Shown here one piece after another: positions 24,901 to 37,186 of a stretch of DNA of 64,000 bases; the first letter of the stretch is position 1, and each line of letters begins with the position of its first letter. This stretch comes from Astragalus membranaceus (taxonomy: Eukaryota; Streptophyta; Magnoliopsida; Fabales; Fabaceae): positions 86,772,360 to 86,836,359 of the forward strand of contig CM076847.1 in assembly GCA_039519185.1 (NCBI GenBank), written 5' to 3'. The position numbers and the translations under genes were made by a program. The notes under the pieces are model-generated. The model did not search any database and was not told the origin of the DNA. It saw only the letters and a list, made by a program, of their open reading frames with translations.

Positions 24901-27900
24901 ACTAACTTATTGGAACCTAAAAAAGCTCATAAATAGCAGCTAGGTGTTGTATTAGATTTTAAGGGACACTTGGAAGAGCTTATTTAGACTCATCATATAA
25001 TATAAGCACTTATATAAGTGTTTGGAAGAGCTTATAAGAAACATTGAGATATATCCATAAGCTATTTTTAGCTTATTTTTACAAGCTCTCAAGATAGAAA
25101 ACAGAAACAGCTTATACATAAGTTCTTATATGATAAACGTTAAAAAACTCTTAACTAAGATGCTTACCCAAACTCCCCCATGGTAACGTTCATGCACTAG
25201 AATGTAGGTCAAGTTCAGCAATGTTTGCCCCTCAGTTTCAGAATGATTACTTAACATGAAAAGCTATAAAGTATGCCTTCATAAGTTCAATTAAGAGACA
25301 TTAAGCCAAAACTGAGTTTGTAGAAACCTTTTCAATGAGATCTAATACATCTTGATTATCTAAAAATTCTAAGTAGCTCCAGTCAATCCCCTCCTTTGTG
25401 TATTCCTCTTGCTCCATCTTAAACACATGCTGCAGGAACTCATCAACATCAGATTGCATGTTAAAATAATTGTGACCGTTGAAGTTGGCAAATACATGAA
25501 AAACTAACCTCATACCTGGTTGAAGTGTTGCTGCAGCTTTTCATTAGTAAAATTAATACAAAACTGCTCAAAACTGCAAAGTGGAAATTAAATATTAGCT
25601 TGGGTATATTTGCCTCAGTCTAAACTGTACCTCATTGAAAAGGGTACACCAGCGGTAGTAATCCCCTTCTATTGACAGTTTATTTATTATTCAGAAGAAA
25701 AAAACACGAATGGTATAGATTAACATTATCAAATTTTTTTTTGAAGCAAACATTATCAATTTTTAATCATAATGGCTCATAATTTTTATTATAATAATCT
25801 GACAGTTATCTATAATGAAAATAATAAGGATCTCTATTTTATGGAGATACCTTACATGCTGTCGGGCATAATTAAGTTACCAAAAGCAAAGCTTTTTATT
25901 CAGACGTCTTTTCTAATTCAACAAAATATATCAATGGCACTGACGAAGAAGGGTAATATTGAGCAAAATAAGCATGATGAAATAAAAGTAAAAAAGATCT
26001 GGAGCAAGGGACAGTCAAAATATATAAATGCACATATGTATTAGCAGGAATGTGCATTGAATGTGAAACCCTGTGTAACTGTGTGCTGGTCTGTTTCTTC
26101 CCAAATTAGAGTATGCAAACATACAATAGCAAGATCACAGATATGATCTATTCTCACCTATTAGTTTTAAAGCTTTCAAAGCCATATATGTCAAGAACAC
26201 CAATGAGACATCTTGAGCTGGGATCCTGCCCAATGGAGATATTAATTTTTTGCACTAACCTGGACATACAAAAACACAAATGATTGTAATTGATGTTTCG
26301 GTCTACTCATTCTTCAGTGAAATAAGAAAACACTTAACTTCAATAGCAATGATCAAACATTCGACATTTTTTTATTATATTTACACATGACAAATATGTT
26401 ACCAGTCAAATAAACGAGAATATAATGTCTTGGCTAAACCATCCCTGCTCACTGTTGCACCAAGCGGATCAAGACTTCTTTCGATGATTTCTTCAGGGGT
26501 AATCATCACGCGCTTACAAAGTGCAACTTCCAAAGCATTAGGTTCACACCTTAAATATGAATAATTCAATAAATAAACAAATAATATTATTATAAAGAAA
26601 GATATTGCACAATGATAACAGTAAAAATTCAGCCATACATGAGAAGTTCTGCTGCTGTGTGGAGATGGAAATTGGAATCTTCATCTGCTAGAACTGATGA
26701 ATCAGTTTCATCTGACTTTGCAAACTTAATGTTTCCAATATGGAGAATAGAAGCAACAACTCTGAAAATTGCATCCTGAGAGCAGGGAGGAAGGAGAAAT
26801 ATCGCTAATTTTACTTGAAAAGTTTTGTTTGGGGAGATTGAGAGGCAGCTAAAAGGATTATTTGAATTACTAATGAAGGTCAAAGTCAAACCTGCTCCTC
26901 CTGACTAATTCCCACAATGTCCATGGCTCTTTTGGTGCTAAGATACTCTTGAGCAGCATTAACACCAGCTAATTCGTAGCAACTGGACTGATTAAGATAG
27001 TTAAATGATCTCGGATCTCCCAACTTATATTTCTCCTTTTCCTAACAACAGCAGTTAAAAATTCAGAATGTTGCCAATAAATTTATACGAGACATGAAGA
27101 ATAGCGAATAGAAAAGATCAAGCTTTGACTTGCCTACCTCAGGAGGAGAGGCACAGAGAAGATAAAAACAGTGATAGTTGCGCTCAGGATCTGAGATTTG
27201 GCAAACTCGAGATTTCTCAAGCAGATAAGTTCTGATAGCTGCACCGGATATTCGCCCATACTTATCAAATTGAATCTCAACAAATTTTCCGAAACGGCTG
27301 CAGGAAAATAAAAGAAACAGAAGTAGGTACAAAACTGCCACTTGTTATGGAATTTGAAATCAATAAATCATAATGAGCAAGAACCTTTATGATATCAAGT
27401 GATTCTCTCTGATCTTGAAAATAAGTAGCATGGAATGAAGAAATAGTTCCTAATGTTATTTTCTAAGAAATGGAAAAATCTCACCATCTTTCATTTCCAT
27501 GAACTAGATTTTCCCGATAAAATCCATAATGAACTAAAAATAATAGAATATGTAACATGATGAAGTCAAAAGGATGAAGAAAAAAGAGAGTCAAGTACTA
27601 GAAATCATAATACATAGAATTGTAGGTAGAGTGCCCACGTAAAGACATTAACTAGAGTGTATACTTATCACAAACACTGTAACATTTCTTACCTGGAATT
27701 GTCGTTTCTAACAGTTTTTGCATTACCAAATGCTTCAAGAACTGGGTTTGACTGCATCATTACGAGTTGAAAACTTAGGGGGAATCATGATTTTAACCCA
27801 CACCAACAATAACCACGATTGAAGAACGAATTAACATATCAAAAGAAGGAAATCAAAAGATTCAAAATAAGGATTTTTTTCTACTAGGAAAAATGCTATT

Positions 27901-30900
27901 CTTCCTACTTTTATTATAAAAAATATATTATTCAATACAATATAAAGAAAATTATAACATATGAAGACAAAACGTGAAAAATGACTAGAGGAGAAGCTTG
28001 AACTAGTTTATTGCATGATCAAATCAAAACCTAACTCCAGACATTAATTAGTAAAATAAGGTGACTCAATTTCAGCAAAGTCTCTCTTGAAATTATTCAA
28101 ACTAGCCTCACTTGCATGATCAAAGGTCTGTAACCTATTATTCTTATAGTGCCAGTTCTTTACAATAAGTACATAGTAGATAGTCATAAAATAAGCCAAA
28201 TCCACATAAACCAAATTAGCAATAAATAAAAGAATAATAAATATCTTAACATTTCAATCTATCCTTTTCAGTTTTTAATTTTCACTAGTCGCGTCAATTA
28301 AATATTTGGTCTTCAACATTTTTCTTTGCACTTCTTCTCTTTTGTTCTTAAGTGTCTTCAACAAAATATTTTTCAGGTATCACTGTGTTGTTCTTACTTT
28401 AGCCGAGAGCAAGAGCAAGCATGCAGATGGTGTAAACAATATGTCTCATGATGAGCCACAACTAAACATGTAGACGCAATAGGAAACATAACCCATAATT
28501 AGATAACCTTCTTACTTCTAGAACTTGTTGTTCAACAGTCCGTCCTTCAGATGCAGTATGACCACCTAAATATGCCAAGTAAAGCATAAGCATTTTGGTG
28601 GTTTCTGTCTTACCAGCACCGCTTTCACCACTAACCAGAATAGAGTTGCTCTTCTCCTCAGTAATCATAGCCCTTTTTGTTAAGAAAAAAATCTATAAGA
28701 ATACCACTCGTGAAGGAAAATGTGACAGTAAAATCAGAGCAAACTCACCTATATGCTGCTTCCGCAATAGCAAAAACATGTGGGCTTAAATTCCCTATTT
28801 TTTCCCCCTTGTACCTTTTCATTGCATTAGCATCATACATGTGTGGAAGACTTTGGAAGGGATTGATCGCAATAAGAATATTTCCAGTATAAGTCTGTCA
28901 TGATGTCAAATTATCATAAAAAAGGTGCTCATAGATGCAGTAGTAGGTCACTGTCTTCAGTAAAAGTTAACATAACTGATTTCAAGCTGAACATGGGGCT
29001 AAGCTTACATATATTTCATTGATCTTGTATCTAGTTTCCAAATTATGCAGCACTCCTGGCTCATGCAAATAAGCAAGCTTGGTCATGTCATCAACTCCGT
29101 CTATAGGAGCATCTGTATCCTTGGGATGTAATTTTGACAAACGGGAAACAACCTGATGAACATGAAAATAAAACTAAAGATGATTGATCGACGTTACTTG
29201 ACCAAAATGTGTGCATACATGTTGCTAATGTGGAGAAATATCAATTGCAAGCATAGTGTCCTTTGATAGAAATAAGTGTTCAAATTGATGTCTTCAAGCC
29301 ACTTCTTAATTTTTTCTTCTTAGCAATAAACTTTAATTTGGTAAGAAGTGAGGAATGACATAATTCTGTGTTGCATTGAGATACAATGATTTTGTGAAAG
29401 TTTTAATTGTGAATAAAATTTTTAGTGTTTTTAAAATGAGACAGCGTGTCTGTGTTGTCTCTCTACTTCTACTTCTACATTGATAAACTGATAACTAATG
29501 ACAGAACAGTTGATTAAACTTTCTTTCTGAAGACCTTGCAACTTATCCGCTCTGAAACCGACTTTTTCCCACAAACAGAATGACCAAAAACCCGGGTGCG
29601 GGGGGATATAAGATGGGGCATGCATGAGCTTGGGACAACTAAAAACCATTGATGCTACTTGCTAGTCAACTGGAAAATGAAGAAATGGAGTAACAGTCAT
29701 TCCTCCATCCCTCTTGGGAGCAAAAATTAACTTGTAAGATCCACATACTCGAAAAGAACATAAATAGTTATTATGGAACATACACCCTATCTTTGATAAT
29801 CAGTGATAATAAATGCTGTGCCCTGGACTATTGAAGAAGTTTTCACAGGAAATGTTAAAGAAAGCCCAGTTTTTATGGATATTGAAGTTTTCCAGTCAAC
29901 CTTTTCTGTGTATTGTGAGGACAAAACCCACCTAAAAAACTCATTTCAAATATCCACGTTTCTTAAAATTTGGATAAATATTCATGCAAACTCAAAAAAT
30001 GATGGGGGGAGTTGAAATATCTAGAATCCTTGTAACTATACCATCACAAAGTTGAACTAGAGATAGTTAGAAACATAAGCTTCTAACCTAGTATCTCAAC
30101 TTACCTTCTTCCCATTGCTAGTTTCAATCTCAGCTTCTTCTCCATTAATGTTCAGTACTACACCATCAATCCAAACTAATTCTGGATCTCCAACCCAAAT
30201 GTGAGAACCAACAATGATGTTTTCGGGAATGCCCTGTATCATTTGTAATCAAAAGTATTAAGAAAGTTCTTAGATTTTAAAATATTTAATTAAAAAAACA
30301 TTCATGTTTCTATTTGCTAGCAAGGAAAATAAGTAGAACCAAGAACATTATACGAAATTCCAAGATGCTTAATCAATCATTAGCATAAATATATATAGAG
30401 CAAAGAAAAATCTGTATGCTATTCCATTTTGTCAACATAAAATAACCATACATTGCCATGGAGAGTATAAATCTACAACAGAGGAAAGGGGGTCCAAATT
30501 GCTGTGCTCGAATTATCTTCTGTGGGGACCACGTGATATCCAACCAGAAAATAACATAATATCCATCTGGGTATAAGGTTTTTAAGAAATATTTTCTAGT
30601 TTCAACAATGCAGTTAATATTATAGGCCTTTGATGTGCATGGAAGTATTTGAAGTTTGAGTAAAATTTCTACAGAGTTTTTATTTCTATCTCTGAAAGTT
30701 TTGAGCACAAAATTTAAATGAAAATATATTACCCAAGACTCAAAAAAGGTTAAAAAAAAACAAAGCGAAAATGTGGCTGTTGAGAAATCCATATGGAACT
30801 TATCTTGGCAGTGATGATCTCATCAATATTCTTATTTGCTATACAAAATCAAATAATCATAATTAGCACAAGGAGACTCTTTAACTTGTTGTGATTACTA

Positions 30901-31432
30901 TTGCCTGCATGCATGTGAATCCGTCTCCTGCCCAATCTTAGTTCAGAAGATCATCTCAGTCGAAACAGAACTACATAACAGACACTACCCATTTAAATTA
31001 AGTATGATTCGTATGAAGGTTCAATTAAACATCTCACCACAACTTCTGCATATGATAACTTCAGCAGCAGTTTATGAAGTAACTCATTTCTTCGTTTACA
31101 ACTAGTTCCTTTATCTCACTATCAATGCCAGAAGTCACCACCTCTTATGAATCATAAAATCCCTTCTCATGCATAGATTAAAAATCAATTAAATTCAGCA
31201 ACAACGCAAAGAACATAGAGCTACATGCCTACTGCCTAGATAACAAAGACCTGAATCTTCAAATTTGAATTCAAACGAAGCTATACCATAAAGTCAAACA
31301 AAAAGAAGCGAAAAACATCAACATATTCGTCATAACAATGATCTATTTTTGACGGCTATTTCTATCTGCTATGCGCCATGCTAAAACTAGCCAAAATTTA
31401 CGTGGTAAATGAAGGAGGAGTTCAATTACCAT
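15956..31432 (-). CDS. Class XI myosin, short-tailed (XI-J-like), 26 coding exons
   Basis: Actin-based motor of plant cells, expected to move organelles or vesicles. Exons (minus strand, in order): 31430-31432, 30105-30233, 29009-29152, 28749-28894, 28516-28672, 27693-27751, 27138-27297, 26892-27041, 26639-26775, 26403-26549, 26158-26259, 25516-25573, 25328-25429, 23421-23458, 22773-22899, 22512-22682, 22280-22411, 21838-21947, 21657-21717, 21177-21354, 20274-20488, 20084-20188, 19571-19753, 17750-17889, 16472-16716, 15956-15999. All junctions are GT/AG and phases agree; total 3243 nt, 1080 residues. Seen: SH3-like N-terminus (about 2-50), P-loop GESGAGKT 156-163, switch I NSSRFGK 211-217, switch II DIYGFES 434-440, actin-binding LTEPHYIRCVKPN about 622-634, and five IQ motifs about 745-865. 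A short acidic, partly coiled tail follows to residue 1080. No dilute/globular tail is encoded, unlike most class XI myosins. Exon 1 holds only the ATG. Read-through of the last intron would give an alternative C-terminus with a stop near 16392. Confidence 0.95.
18505..19545 (-). mobile_element. TRIM-like LTR element in a myosin intron
   Basis: Two diverged terminal repeats, 18505-18673 and 19367-19545, begin TGTGTTACAA and TGCGTTACAA and end TTTAACA and TATAACA on the plus strand. They share the phrase AAATGAAATAAGGAAAAAAT and its relative AAATTGAATAAGGGGAAAAA. A minus-strand purine tract AACTTGAGGGAAG (18686-18674) abuts the left repeat, which puts the element on the minus strand. The interior (about 690 bp) is non-coding. 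A target repeat is only approximate (AAAGA/AAGAT). Size and lack of coding fit a terminal-repeat retrotransposon in miniature. Confidence 0.45.
18766..18846. repeat. 27-bp minisatellite, three copies
   Basis: The unit GTCTGGGACTGGAGAAGGGG plus CTAGAGC occurs at 18766-18792, 18793-18819 and 18820-18846, the last ending CCAGACT. A degenerate copy lies near 18904-18934. It sits inside the TRIM-like element in the myosin intron. Confidence 0.9.
20955..21093. mobile_element. Mutator-type foldback MITE in a myosin intron
   Basis: This 139-bp foldback is flanked by a perfect 11-bp direct repeat GAGTCACTCAG (20944-20954 and 21094-21104). The arms pair through GGATCCTCTGCT / AGTAGAGGATC, GGTCCGGTGCC / CCACCGGCGC and GGACCGTTGGATCTAGAG / CTCTAGATCTAACGGTCC. 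Target repeats of 9-11 bp with inverted arms are typical of Mutator-like MITEs. It lies in the intron between the two exons that carry the IQ motifs (20488 and 21177). Confidence 0.75.
24959..25145. repeat. Dispersed AT-rich repeat in a myosin intron
   Basis: The phrase TTGGAAGAGCTTAT occurs twice, with partly complementary TAAGCTATTTTTAGCTTAT and AAGCACTTATATAAGTG palindromes. The pattern matches abundant AAGCACTTAT/AGCTTAT-type small repeats of dicot introns. Ends and target repeat were not established. It lies in the largest intron (23459-25327), between the exons coding residues 465-498 and 499-511. Confidence 0.35.
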
Positions 31433-31852
31433 TTTCTGAAGATGAATCTGGGCTGAATAGGAATCACAGTTCAACAGTATCAGGCGTGTACATTCTCAGC
31501 GGATTGGAATTAAGAATCGGACACACATTGAACTTCAATTCGGGGAATCGCACCCGATCTTGGATCAAGAATCGCAGAAAACGTAACGTTCGTAACAGAT
31601 CGAAAATCAACGCAGAATATTTTGAATCGGAAGAAATAATGCGATGAAGAATCGGAGACGATGGAATGAAATTGATGAAAGAAGACGAACGCAAGAGTTT
31701 TGTTCGTCTATGTGTTGCGCAATTGGAGGAGTGTTGGAGTGGTGTAAGGGTTTGTGGAATCCGAAGCCCCTGCAAAATCGCCATGTTTGTGGACATTCTT
31801 GTGCCTCGCACTTTTCCCACTCCGTGGCGCATGGACTTCGCGGTCGCGGCCA

Positions 31853-31860
31853 TATATATA
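31853..31860 (-). promoter_or_regulatory. Putative TATA box of the myosin gene
   Basis: TATATATA on the minus strand, followed by GC-rich DNA (GGCCGCGACCGCG), lies about 420 bp before the start ATG at 31432. Transcription would start around 31825, giving a 5' leader of about 390 nt before the ATG-only exon. The Helitron-like repeat begins within about 100 bp upstream of this box. Confidence 0.5.
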
Positions 31861-31946
31861 CGTTCTAGTTCTCACCCCAAACCCAAAAAACCAAAAATTA
31901 CAATTGTTTTATTTTCTATTTTTTGTGCTCTCACACCTTATGCCAC

Positions 31947-32700
31947 CACATTTACATTTTTAATTTGACATTTATCATAATTTAGGGGAAAAATAGGCAA
32001 TTCACCATATAAAGATAAAATGCTACGGTATCACTATAGTGTGCTACAGTGACGTATCTGACGTGCTACAATACTGCTTATGTCACTTTACAGTACGCTA
32101 CAATGACGTTTCCGACGCACTACAGTACCAATACAGTTTTTTTAAAATTCAATTTTTTTAAAAAAAACTGATTTTTTAATCTACTTTCTATATAATCAAA
32201 ACATATGTCAGCACATTTACATTTTTAGACATCACCAAATTTTGACATTTGTCACGATTTAGGGGCAAAATAGGCAATTCACCACATAAAGACAAAATGC
32301 TACAGTATCACTACAGTGCGCTACAGTGACATTTCTGACACGCTACAATACCGCTTATGTCACTCTACAGTACGCTACAGTGACTTTCTGATGTGTACGG
32401 TACCAATACAGTTTTTTTAAAATTCAATTTTTTTAAAATCTACTTTCTATATAATCAAAACATATGCCAGCACATTTACATTTTTAGACATCACCAAATT
32501 TTGACATTTGTCACGATTTAGGGGCAAAATAGGCAATTCACCACATAAAGACAAAATGTTACAGTATCACTACAGTGCGCTACAGTGACATTTCTGACAC
32601 GCTACAATACCGCTTATGTCACTCTACAGTACGCTACACTGACTTTCTGACGCTTACGATACCAATACAGTTTTTTTTAAATTCAATTTTTTTTAAAAAC
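31947..32700. repeat. ~260-bp tandem repeat, about three copies
   Basis: The unit starts CACATTTACATTTTTAGACA. Copies begin near 31947, 32212 and 32471, so the spacing is 265 and 259 bp. The inside is rich in GCTACAGTG/CACTACAGTGCGCTACAG phrases that form small palindromes. The last copy is shortened near 32700. Confidence 0.85.
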
Positions 32701-32984
32701 GGTTGTCAATATTTTTATAAAAACAATTAGTCACTATAAATCAATTTTCACTATTTTTATAATCTACTCAAACTACTAAAATTAATAAAATAATTAATCA
32801 CTATAAATCAATTAACCACTATCCATTGTCAAAAAAAGAATTGTAAAAAAACTTTAACCCCGACCAAAAATTACAAAATAACTACTAAAATTAATCAATT
32901 TAACTACTTTTGTTAAAATCAATCAATTTAACCACTACAAAAAATTACCAAATAACTATTTTATAATTACTAAAAAAGAGTAAA

Positions 32985-34320
32985 ATGTCAACGGGAATGC
33001 CAACGGGAGTGCCAACGAGAGCGCCAATGGAAGTGGCAACGAGAGCGCCAACGGGAGAGCTAAGGGAGTGGCAACGATAGAGGCACAAAAAAGTGAGGGA
33101 CAAAAAATTGATTGAAAACTGCAATCAGAAGCTGCAACTGACGCAGCAAAAGGACAAAAAACAGCAAATTTTAAAACCAAATTTTTTTTCAGTTTTTTTT
33201 CCATTTTTTTTCTTCAGTTTTTCTTTCCATAAAAAATCACTTTTTTGTCAGTTTTTTTTACTAAAAACATAATTTTTTTAACTATTTCTATAATTTACTC
33301 AAACTACTAAAATTAATCAATTTAACTACTACCAATTGTTAAAAAAAACCATACCTCTAACAATAGTTTCAAAATTATTTATTTCAAAAAATAAATTATT
33401 AAATTAATATCACACTCCAATAATTAAATAATTTAAAATTTACTATTTACTATAATCTCTCTATTAAAACTACTAAAATCAATCAATTTTTCATGTAATA
33501 AATAAAATCAATCAATTTAACCACTAACAATTGTAATACTAAATCATATAGAAAAAAGGAGAAAACATGTGGCAACGGGAGTGGCAACGAGAGACTGACA
33601 ACGAGATCGGCAACGAGAGCGGCAACGGGAGTGCCAACAAAAGAGGGAACGAGAGTGCCAACAAGAGAGGGAACGAGAGTGACGGGGCTGCATATTTTAC
33701 CTTTTACTCCATTATTAATATTATAAGAAGATACCGATTTTGTTTTAACTTTTTGCAACACAACTATTTTAGTAAATTCACCGCTAAAAGACAAAATTTG
33801 CAACACAACGAGAGCGGCAATGCGAGACTGGCAATGGAATCGACAACGAGAGCGACAACGGGAACATGAGTGGGAACAAGACAGGCAAGGAGAGCGCCAA
33901 CGTGGATGCATATTTTTAAAAAATCTTATTTTCTTTTTTCTTCATTTTTACTCCATCTAAAATTTATTATTTACTATAATCTCTCTATTAAAACTATTAA
34001 AATCAATCAATTTAACCACTAAGAATTATAAAAATACAACTTTAGCCACTACCAAACTTTACAAAATAACTTACTTATAATTAAACGAATATGATTTAAT
34101 TAATATTAAATCGTATAGAATAATATAGAATAACTTACTTATAATATTAAATCATATAGAATAATATGAGTTAACATGTGGCAATGGGAGCGACAACGAG
34201 AGACTGGCAATGGGAGCTGCAACGGGAGTGGCAACGAGAGAGGTAACGAGAGCGTCAACGGGAGTGCCAACGGGAGGGTCAACGAGTATGCAAACGGGAG
34301 GGTCAACGGGGATGCATATT
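32985..34320. repeat. Scattered blocks of the 12-bp minisatellite
   Basis: GTGCCAACGGGA-type units lie at 32985-33080, 33567-33690, 33806-33910 and 34176-34320, separated by AT-rich DNA that itself repeats (for example AATCAATCAATTTAACCACTA several times). The open frames over these blocks are artefacts. Confidence 0.8.
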
Positions 34321-34578
34321 TTACCTCTAATGTCTAAATACATTATTATGGATCAATGTAATTCTGATTGTCAATCTCCTTTATTTTCTTCGACTCAATA
34401 TAATTTTCATTTGTATCTTATATGACATAATACCTATCTATTTCCACTTTGAATTTCAAATCATACATTTTGGACATTGTTCACAACTTATGATTATCTT
34501 CCAAATTACTATTATGACTTCATAGCAATACACCGACCATACAGTATCACCTGTGCGTATGCACGGGGAAAATACTAG

Positions 34579-35325
34579 TAAATATAAAATGGTTACTTAA
34601 GAACTTGAGAAAAAGCTAATCACCTTGTCACAAAGAATTAGGACTTGGATTTTTTTCTCCTTGCCACCCACCCTACATCTCTTTCTCTCTATCTCTCTCT
34701 CTTAAATTTACTCTCTCTCATCATTATTTATAATTTTTTAATCATTTTCTCTCTCATCCTACCCTTATATTTTTGTGATGGAGAGGATTGAGGTGCTTCG
34801 ACTTAGACAAAATGACAAATAAACACTACATACGCACTATCACACGGCCACACTCGGATTCGAACCTGAGAGTCGGCGTCCTCATAGCGCTGAAATTGCC
34901 AATGCAACCGACAGTGAATGATTTTTTTTATATGTCGCTGAAGTTTGATATTGCTGAGATTTTGATATTATTTTTTGTCCACTTTATTGTTTTGATTTTT
35001 CCCTTTTTAAAAAAATATATTTTACGAATGAACCTACTATCCAACCCAACTCATTTGGGGTTGGGTTGGTTTGGGTTACACGAAAATCTAGATCTAATTA
35101 ATTTTATCGAATTTAACCTATAATTAGTATTTGATTAAATCGAGTCTTTAAATGCATCAAAATCAACCCCATCTAACTCACACCCCCTAATGAAATGAAA
35201 TCATATAAAATTGAATATTACTGGCCTTTTATCTAGGTGTATTTTTTGGTTAAAAATCAATGCGTGCATACAACACATGCTACTTAACCAACACTATTGG
35301 CTCAGTGGCATAATCTATCTTGGGA
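34579..35325. other. Gene-free stretch
   Basis: A CT-rich patch (34670-34760), a possible minus-strand tRNA-like box (GGATTCGAACC near 34856) and AT-rich DNA. No coding region is supported. Confidence 0.4.
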
Positions 35326-35329
35326 CATG

Positions 35330-36740
35330 AGGGTCTAATAGAGATATAGCAATAGAATAGTCAAAAGCTAATTGCAATCCACTTGTACACTTGTAACAGT
35401 ATTGAATTTTGTTGAACTCTAGAGAATTCAGTAACACTCTACAACAGGTATAAATACTAATTGTACTGATCACTTCATTCAATGAACAGAACAGAATATT
35501 CATTCTGAAACTTTCACAATATGGTATCAATCGCTTCACCACACCGTTCCTTGGGCGTTCTCCTACTTCTCGATTCGCTAATCTCATCAGTTCGTCGTCG
35601 AAGCTTCAGCAATGGCGTCAACTCCTGGTGAATCGGTTACGGTGTTGCAATCGCCGTTGCAAACTCCTTCAATTTTTCAGCAACATTCCACATCAAGTTC
35701 TTCGCAATTCATCACTGGTCCAAAGCTTAGCATCAAGCTGGACAAGAAGAACTTTCTGATCTGGTATCAGCAAGTTGAAGGTGTTGTTGCAACGCATCGT
35801 CTTCATTGTTTCCTCGTTAACCCAAAAACCCCAAATCAGTACGATTCCAGTGAAGATCGCGCCATCAACAAAGTTTCCGAGGCCTATGATCAATGGTTTG
35901 TCCAAGATCAGGCTCTCTACACCTGGTTATTGTCCACATTTTCGGATGTGATGCTTCCTCGCGTTCTGGATTGTCACCACGCGTATCAAATTTGGGAGAT
36001 TCACAAGCATTTCACTGCACATCTTTGTGCGAAGACTCGTCAATTGCGCGCTGAATTGAAGAGCACAAAGAAAGGAAATCGAAGCATCAACGAATTCATC
36101 ACTCGAATTCGTGCCCTAGCTAGTGTTCCCTTGCAGCGAGTGGAGATCGTGTTTCTGATCGTGATCTGGTAGATGTTGTTCTAGACGGTTTGCCTGAAGA
36201 GTACAACTCGTTGATTCTCTTTGCGTTTGTGAAGCCTGACAATTTCGATCTAACTGAATTGGAATCACTGCTTCTGGTTCAAGAAGCACAACTTGACAAA
36301 TTTCGTCAAGAACTAGCAACGCCTTCGGTTTCTGCTAATGTAGTTCACACTGCTGCTCGTGGAGCTCACACAGGTGGTCGTTTTGGTGGAGGTTTTGGCC
36401 GTGGACATTTTGGTCGAGGGCGCGGCCGTGGTCGTGGCTATGGACCACCTTCTGGTGACAGATCGACCTATCTGTCAAGTCTGCAACAAACAAGATCACA
36501 CTGCACTGAATTGCTGGTATAGATACGACGAGCACTATGTGCCTCAAGAGCCTCCACCTGAAGGTGATACTGCTACGTACTCAGAATGCTGCCTCTTGAG
36601 TTCCTTCTGGTCGATTCCCGTGGTGGATAAATTTGTTTTGGTCATTGCTAAATTTGATCCTAAGCAGGAGCGGAGATTAATTAGTCTTTCATTGAAAGCG
36701 TTGGAACACTCCGTAGATAACCAGCAATAGTCCAAACCAA
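35330..36740 (+). mobile_element. Copia retrotransposon 5' part: LTR end, primer site and broken gag
   Basis: LTR-like DNA with a TATA-like stretch (GTATAAATACTA near 35450) ends TTTCACA at 35518. It is followed by AT and TGGTATCAATCGC (35522-35534), an initiator-Met-type primer site. A gag frame starts at 35612 and runs to a premature stop at 36172. It continues in another frame through a Gly-Arg-rich region, then shifts back for a CCHC knuckle (CX2CX4HX4C near 36475). Protease and later domains are absent. The LTR start is not certain. Confidence 0.8.
35612..36625 (+). pseudogene. Copia gag with two frameshifts
   Basis: The first piece (35612-36172) has the gag N-terminal pattern KLSIKLDKKNFLIWYQQVEG and the RNA-binding-adjacent KTRQLRAELK region. 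Reading then moves to a second frame near 36135 (GDRVSDRDLVDVVLDGLPEE) through a GRG-rich segment. It returns to the first frame for CQVCNKQDHTALNC near 36475. Residues after the knuckle do not look like copia protease, and the frame ends at 36730. It is a decayed fragment. Confidence 0.8.
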
Positions 36741-37186
36741 AAAATACGACATATGAAGCGACACATGCAATTAAGGTGCTGATTTATTGCAGTATGAAAA
36801 ACAACCAGATTTAAATAAAAAAATCTACGACCAAGTGTTAGAATAAAGTCTCAAAAAAAAGTGTTACAATAGTGAGTAGACAGAATGCTTGGAAAAATAA
36901 GACTATTAAGCGCTTGCCTTGAATTCAAACATATGTCTAACAACAAGTTTTTCTTTTGAGGGATTGTGTAACAACAACAACTTGGGTTAAGATTTCGTTA
37001 CATATTCAAAACATCTCACCGAAATAACAACATGAATGAAAGAATCTTTGTTAAGGGAAAAAAAATGGTGTCATGGGTGAGCTATGAAAAAATCAAACAT
37101 TTACAAATTAAGAGGGTGTAAGCCTATTAAGTTGATAGGTTATCGTAGTATATGCGTTTTCGTTGCAAAGTTGTGAATCTGCAGGC
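36741..37186. other. 3' flank of the first peptide gene
   Basis: No gene is seen. It is AT-rich and should hold the 3' untranslated region of the minus-strand peptide gene. Confidence 0.4.

Larger units (their letters stand above)
31900..34578 (+). mobile_element. Helitron-like element upstream of the myosin promoter
   Basis: The right end has a hairpin CCTGTGC/GCACGGG (34550-34556 and 34561-34567, one G-T pair), then CTAG at 34575-34578 followed by T. This is the same terminal design as at 1969-1998. The final 270 bp match the copy at 1784-1998, apart from a 65-bp extra piece (about 34372-34437). The body has three ~260-bp repeats and several blocks of the 12-bp minisatellite. No Rep/helicase is seen. 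The left boundary is uncertain; I placed it where repeat DNA starts beyond the myosin leader. Confidence 0.55.

Noticed and set aside
31464..31853. A 129-residue minus-strand frame as an upstream gene
   Set aside because: It lies in the myosin leader downstream of the TATA-like box and runs up to the first exon; it would be at most an upstream open frame and has no domain.
34840..34920. A tRNA or SINE from GGATTCGAACC on the minus strand
   Set aside because: Only the B-box-like motif is present; no A box at the right distance, no cloverleaf and no tail.
35612..36172. A 186-residue host gene
   Set aside because: It is copia gag: preceded by an LTR and primer site and continued by frameshifted gag with a CCHC knuckle.
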